Under the pieces are notes generated by a model, which searched no databases, was not told the DNA's origin, and saw only the letters and a program-made list of their open reading frames with translations. Positions 60,701-64,000 of a stretch of 64,000 nt of DNA are shown here, piece by piece (positions within the stretch are counted from its first letter, which is position 1; every line of letters begins with the position of its first letter). Both the position numbers and the translations under genes were made by a program. Origin of the DNA: Erwinia tracheiphila (lineage in GTDB: Bacteria; Pseudomonadota; Gammaproteobacteria; Enterobacterales; Enterobacteriaceae); assembly GCF_021365465.1 (NCBI RefSeq), contig NZ_CP089932.1:1364001-1428000 (forward strand), given 5' to 3'.

Positions 60701-62554
60701 CGGACTGACGGCCAGGGGCAGGCCATCACCTTTGACTATAATGCCCGGGGCCAGTGCATTGCTGCACACAGTGAAGAAGGCACCACATATTATCATTACA
60801 GTGACACCGGTCAGTTGCTTTCAACGCAAAAAGACGGCGATATCATTGCGTATGAATACGACGAGGCACTGCGTTTAGCCCGGGAGATTCATCCGGCGCA
60901 CGAAATCACATACCGCTATCCGTCCCGGCACAGCATTGAGCGGGAAATCTGTTATACCAGTGAAGACGGCGGGCGCCATACCCTGAAAACCACCTTCCGG
61001 CGTAATGCAGTCGGGGAGCTGGTTCAACTGGCCTTGCCGGAAAATGCGGCGCTCGATCTGGCGTATGATGCGTGTGGCAACGAAGTCCGGCGCAGCGCCG
61101 ATAGCGGCTTTATGCTGTGCCAGTATTACGATGGGATGAACCGGGCGGTCCGCAGAAGAGCGGGCCGGCAGCCCCGGTTGCTGCTGGATGCCAATGAGGA
61201 GAAGGAGATACCGTACCCGATACTGGCCAGCCAGGACAGGGTTTATCACTATGACGTACGGGGCAGCATCGTTGCCGTAAATGACGATGAGGGGCTGGTA
61301 CGCTACCAGCTAAACGGTAACGGGCAGGTGACTGCCGTGGAATACCCGCTCGAAAGTGAGCAGTACGGTTATGATGAATGCGGTTATGTGACGGAGCAGC
61401 GTCTGCCCTATCCTTTCCGGCACAGCGACAATACTCACTATGTTGAGGGTCACCGGCTGAGTCAGCGTGGTGATGAGTGGTTTGAGTATGACCGCTGCGG
61501 ACGGATGTGCAAACGGGTGCTGCGCCAGGAGGGATACCGGCCGCTGATATACACCTACCAGTGGAACAGCCTGAACCAGCTTACCGGCTTTAAAAAACCG
61601 GACGGCGAAGTCTGGCAGTATAAATATGATGCGCGCGGACGGCGGACAGAAAAGTCATGCGAACGGAAAAAGTGCCGGACGGTTTATCTGTGGGATAATG
61701 ATACAATAGCGGTCATCCGGGAATACCGTGATGAGAGGCTGTGGCGAACCCGCCATCAGGTGTTTAACGGATTTGAGTTGCTGGCACAGCAGGACTGCTA
61801 TACAGATGAGGGAGTCTGGCAGACACACTATGCCAGCACCGACCTGAACGGTCTGCCGCTGGCGCTGTATACCCCGGAGGGTCATCAGGTCTGGCGTAAA
61901 AGGCACACCACGCTGTGGGGGTTGCGGCCAGAGCGAATGCGCCATCTGGCAGAAGACAGACTGGATCCGGGGCTGCTGTTTGCTGGTCAGATGGAGGACA
62001 AGGAAAGCGGTCTTGTTTACAACCGGTTCCGGTACTATCATCCTGAGTCAGGAACTTATTTAAGTCCTGACCCGATAGGGCTGGCGGGGGGACTGAATAC
62101 TTATGCTTACGCGCCGAATCCGCTGAACTGGGTTGATCCGCTGGGGTTATCCAAATGTTCGGCATCTGGTAAATATAAGCCAGAAACAATTTTAGGCCGT
62201 ACAGTATATAAAAATACGGTTGATATAAGCCCAAACGCTCCTGGTTTTGTGCATCCAAGCGTCCATAGATCTATCCGTCAAAAAGTTGCTGATGGATGGA
62301 CTAATTTAGATTTGATGAAAAATGGATACGCGCCTATTGGTCCCGATGGTAAGCAAATGAACTTACACCATGTTTTAGGGCAGGAGCCAGGGCCGATGGC
62401 AGAGTTGGTTTCCTCAACACATAAACAATATCACAAAGAATTACATGGTTTGATAGAAGATGGCCGAAGCTTCAGACATGATGGAAGCCTAAATTATCAA
62501 TACGATACGTTCAGGAATAAATATTGGGCGTTACGCGCTCAAGACTTCATGTGA
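57740..62554 (+). CDS. PAAR-Rhs T6SS effector with C-terminal LHH (HNH/Endo VII) nuclease
   Basis: 1604 residues, intact. Pre-PAAR N-terminus, hydrophobic Eag-binding/translocation segment (about 64-109), PAAR domain (from about 130; SPNVVINKKKAARA and GQPAARKDDKLECSAIIKTG), then many YD/RHS repeats (YDARGRRTEKSCERKKC, YDRHGNLLSYVDQAG). The Rhs core ends with DPIGLAGGLNTYAYAPNPLN and WVDPLGL. The last 134 residues (from about 62150) are a variable, AT-richer tip with QMNLHHVLGQEPGPM, the LHH signature of HNH/Endo VII toxins, and further His residues (HKQYHKELHG). Delivered by a T6SS into rivals to cut DNA. The core should self-cleave and cage the tip. No T6SS structural genes are here, so it is an orphan cluster. 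Confidence 0.93.
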   Translation: MSIGRAVAAMGAMVGASLAGNKATLIQARIQRDASFENVKQTRSGWQPGPGAARVDDQVKHKSFLAALAGAVVGAALTIATGIVVVAAFSLAFPASLLVGGLALVAAFKAAPLIDKLSEGVTNFVDGLFTSPDGAIITGSPNVVINKKKAARAGVTLPTEPVEVSESAPTDFQGIAAALGEGNYADAASHLPGALAEGVSNAPGWINDAANWADNVTQKNKDTILGRNDASVMERLEAASSWLIGGPVTAELITMAGGHGGIKRDVDFPEAPGDTSTCKEGKPPRIAQGSGSVFINGQPAARKDDKLECSAIIKTGSENVFIGGGQLTCLDIDAEFPPWMRKVLGVINIASYLLPPSSLGQKLAGRLAGGVSKLLGRLPRLRGALLGAQRALAAVRNGPSKVATHVANFARPIGEKARNGFARVKRWIFDPVDIATGAYTEMRTDIRLGQTLPLEFIRYYDSTESHAGLLGKGWSDNWSEYALVSELGSFIDIFDYTGQVYSFNFMPDEDIACNASYSHLTLRRRGNVLELFDAQTLISRYFYDAFNHRQMADGEEKRHFYLGAMTDVNNNKLYFERNDAAQIVGVIHTDGIRLRLHYHPSGYLHKIIRYTGELEVLAEYHQDEHGRLTEADIAREFHLFYQYDADHRLVRWADNDQTWVNFRYDAQGCCISTQGAQGYYSGTLSYGDDYTDVADGRGQRTRYWRDALYNITAEETQDGRITRYTYDDDRNITSRTTPQGRQTFYEYVPHTQLLRCYTDESGSQWQYEYNYQGRLSKVTDPQGHEWRQAYDALGKPVHMISPNGDKTQFHYHADGLLAAIVHPDSSSQRYRWDAHKRLSQITDEAGRHYQFGYNKRDQPQTLVQPGQSQTHFHWQHQRLKAVIHPDQTKKSYRYDRHGNLLSYVDQAGYEWQLEYGPFDMPVARTDAPGNRWRYVYDTVTAQLAQVINPQGESWRYTYNAQGQVEREEDYGGAVWHYAYDEDGHCISRTDGQGQAITFDYNARGQCIAAHSEEGTTYYHYSDTGQLLSTQKDGDIIAYEYDEALRLAREIHPAHEITYRYPSRHSIEREICYTSEDGGRHTLKTTFRRNAVGELVQLALPENAALDLAYDACGNEVRRSADSGFMLCQYYDGMNRAVRRRAGRQPRLLLDANEEKEIPYPILASQDRVYHYDVRGSIVAVNDDEGLVRYQLNGNGQVTAVEYPLESEQYGYDECGYVTEQRLPYPFRHSDNTHYVEGHRLSQRGDEWFEYDRCGRMCKRVLRQEGYRPLIYTYQWNSLNQLTGFKKPDGEVWQYKYDARGRRTEKSCERKKCRTVYLWDNDTIAVIREYRDERLWRTRHQVFNGFELLAQQDCYTDEGVWQTHYASTDLNGLPLALYTPEGHQVWRKRHTTLWGLRPERMRHLAEDRLDPGLLFAGQMEDKESGLVYNRFRYYHPESGTYLSPDPIGLAGGLNTYAYAPNPLNWVDPLGLSKCSASGKYKPETILGRTVYKNTVDISPNAPGFVHPSVHRSIRQKVADGWTNLDLMKNGYAPIGPDGKQMNLHHVLGQEPGPMAELVSSTHKQYHKELHGLIEDGRSFRHDGSLNYQYDTFRNKYWALRAQDFM

Positions 62555-62562
62555 GGATAGAA

Positions 62563-62700
62563 ATGGCTGATATTCAAGACCTGATCGACAGGCTTAACAG
62601 TTCAAGCAAACATGAGATTTTTTGGCTCGGTGCAGCAGATAAGAGCCAGATAAGCAACCTTGAAAATGCCCTAATGTGTATTAGTCGCGACTTGATCTGA
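62563..62700 (+). pseudogene. Immunity gene for the Rhs toxin, cut by IS481
   Basis: Starts 8 bases after rhs with AGGATAG before ATG. The first 37 or so codons read MADIQDLIDRLNSSSKHEIF, then WLGAADKSQISNLENAL, resembling the start of SMI1/KNR4 (SUKH) immunity proteins, which often accompany LHH/HNH toxins. At 62677 the IS481 end begins and the frame stops at 62700. No continuation is visible after the element. Confidence 0.65.
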
Positions 62701-63877
62701 CACTGGACCTTGAAAGGTTGAGAGTTACCGGTTTTGATATGGGTGTCTAATCCTTAAACAAAACGCGAGGTAACTCTCATGATTCATACTAACAATCCCA
62801 TCATCAAACACAAAGCCGGCCTGCTCAATCTCGCCGAAGAACTCGGTAACGTATCAAAAGCCTGCAAGATCATGGGCGTGTCACGCGACACGTTTTACCG
62901 TTATCAGGAACTGGCTGCTGAAGGCGGCATCGATGCGCTGATTAACCAGAACCGCCGCGTCCCCAACCTGAAGAACCGCGCCGACGAAGCCACTGAACGC
63001 GCTGTTGTTGAATATGCCGTTGAGTTCCCGGCCCACGGGCAACACCGGACCAGTAATGAGCTGCGTAAAAAAGGCGTGTTTATCTCCGGTAGCGGCGTGC
63101 GCTCCATCTGGCAACGGCACGACCTGGAGAACTTCCGTAAACGCCTGAAGGCACTTGAGGAAAAGGTCGCCAGAGAAGGCATCGTGCTTACCGACGCTCA
63201 AATCGCAGCGCTGGAGAAGAAGGCCCACGATGACGAGGCCAGCGGAGAAATCGAAACTGCTCACCCGGGTTATCTCGGGTCGCAGGACACCTTCTACGTG
63301 GGCAATCTGAAAGGTGTGGGTCGTATCTACCAGCAGACGTTCGTGGATACGTACTCGAAAGTGGCACACTGCAAGCTGTATACGAGTAAAACGCCGATCA
63401 CCGCCGCAGACCTGCTCAATGATCGCGTACTGCCGTTCTACGAGGCTCAGGGACTGCCGATGCTGAGGATCCTGACCGACAGGGGAACGGAGTACTGTGG
63501 TAAGGTGGAGCAGCATGATTACCAGCTGTATCTGGCCATCAACGATATCGACCATACAAAAACGAAGGCGATGTCTCCGCAGACGAACGGCATCTGCGAG
63601 CGCTTCCATAAAACTATTTTGCAGGATTTTTATCAGGTTACGTTCCGTAAGAAGTTATACGAAGACCTGGAGAGCCTGCAAACGGATCTGGACAACGGGT
63701 TGTGGCATTACAATAATGAGCGAACTCATCAGGGAAAAATGTGCTGCGGGCGTACGCCAATGGCCACGTTACTTGATGGTAAACGAGTCTGGGCAGAAAA
63801 AAATCTGAACCAGATGTAATCTGACAGACACCTGTATAAATAACCGGTAACTGTCAGATCAGGTCTGAGCTAGTACA
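62677..63877 (+). mobile_element. IS481-family element (right copy)
   Basis: About 1.2 kb. Ends TGTATTAGTCGCGACTTGATC at the left (shown in part) and ...GATCAGGTCTGAGCTAGTACA at the right, the same end type as the copy at 50955-52146. Transposase transcribed rightward. Interrupts the Rhs immunity gene. Confidence 0.85.
62779..63819 (+). CDS. IS481-family transposase (right copy)
   Basis: 346 residues, intact. Helix-turn-helix (SKACKIMGVSRDTFYRY); DDE core Asp in FVDTYSKVAHCKLY, Asp in RILTDRGTEYCG, Glu in NGICERFHKTIL. Keeps residues (YLG, Tyr) that the left copy has lost, so this looks like the functional copy. Confidence 0.92.
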   Translation: MIHTNNPIIKHKAGLLNLAEELGNVSKACKIMGVSRDTFYRYQELAAEGGIDALINQNRRVPNLKNRADEATERAVVEYAVEFPAHGQHRTSNELRKKGVFISGSGVRSIWQRHDLENFRKRLKALEEKVAREGIVLTDAQIAALEKKAHDDEASGEIETAHPGYLGSQDTFYVGNLKGVGRIYQQTFVDTYSKVAHCKLYTSKTPITAADLLNDRVLPFYEAQGLPMLRILTDRGTEYCGKVEQHDYQLYLAINDIDHTKTKAMSPQTNGICERFHKTILQDFYQVTFRKKLYEDLESLQTDLDNGLWHYNNERTHQGKMCCGRTPMATLLDGKRVWAEKNLNQM

Positions 63878-64000
63878 ACTAAAGTCAAGTCTGTCCTCCT
63901 CAATTTTATTTTAGATGAGGTATATAATGAACGTCAGTCTGACACCAGAAGAATGACGATGGCTGCTCAAACCACCATGTCACATATTCGTTAGACGAAA
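63878..64000. other. Window end, no feature
   Basis: Only 123 bases after the IS481 copy. No continuation of the immunity gene and no open frame of note. Confidence 0.5.

Noticed and set aside
59996..60796. 266-codon minus-strand frame inside rhs
   Set aside because: Antisense shadow caused by the repetitive, GC-biased YD repeats of the Rhs core.
50955..63877. A recent composite transposon
   Set aside because: The two IS481 copies differ in many residues and in length, and no shared target duplication was found at the outer ends.

Overview
The window is a chromosomal segment of an enterobacterium. The backbone order is purL-glmY-glrK-qseG-glrR-glnB-hmp-glyA-csiE-suhB-trmJ-iscR-iscS-pepB-sseB-sseA-ndk-rlmN-pilW-rodZ-ispG-hisS-yfgM-bamB-der-yfgJ-xseA-guaB-guaA, and the proteins are close in sequence and length to those of E. 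coli. Many genes are decayed and several insertion sequences are present. An orphan type VI effector island and a membrane PQQ dehydrogenase also occur. Together these suggest an Erwinia/Pantoea-type organism, possibly a host-restricted one such as Erwinia tracheiphila. The genus is inference, not proof.

Layout: 0-1.5 kb holds the 3' end of purL. 1.6-3.4 kb is a graveyard of IS4, IS200 and DUF2442 remnants. 3.4-7.9 kb carries the envelope-stress/amino-sugar module (GlmY sRNA with sigma-54 promoter and GlrR sites, then glrK-qseG-glrR) and glnB. 7.9-10.7 kb has hmp and glyA with NsrR-like and PurR-like sites. 10.7-12.6 kb has an IS200 beside a broken csiE. 12.7-14.3 kb has a ZevAB-like metal exporter/importer pair with a Zur-like palindrome. 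14.4-21.2 kb has suhB, trmJ, iscR, iscS, pepB, sseB and sseA. Here iscU, iscA, hscB, hscA, fdx and iscX are missing between iscS and pepB, and IscS has lost its C-terminal tail.

21.3-31.1 kb is an AT-rich island that sits where E. coli carries yfhM-pbpC. It encodes a large frameshifted effector-like protein with a glycerophosphodiester phosphodiesterase (GDPD) domain. It also encodes a LacI-type regulator fused to a solute-binding protein, divergent from a PhnP-like phosphodiesterase and a nucleoside-type MFS transporter, and an MgtC-like membrane protein. 31.7-41.8 kb is ordinary housekeeping sequence.

41.8-46.2 kb contains a membrane glucose-dehydrogenase-like gene with an in-frame amber codon and a thermolysin-family (M4) protease pseudogene. 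46.2-51 kb has xseA and guaBA. 51-64 kb is a type VI secretion effector island between two outward-facing IS481-family copies. It holds an IS200, a doubly broken Tlde1-type effector with an intact small membrane partner, a single type I-E CRISPR-like repeat, an IS1 with 8-bp target duplication, a frameshifted vgrG, an EagR chaperone, and an intact 1604-residue PAAR-Rhs protein with an LHH nuclease tip. The immunity gene next to it is cut after about 38 codons by the right IS481.

Overall theme: conserved metabolism interleaved with gene loss, insertion sequences and partly dismantled effector systems.
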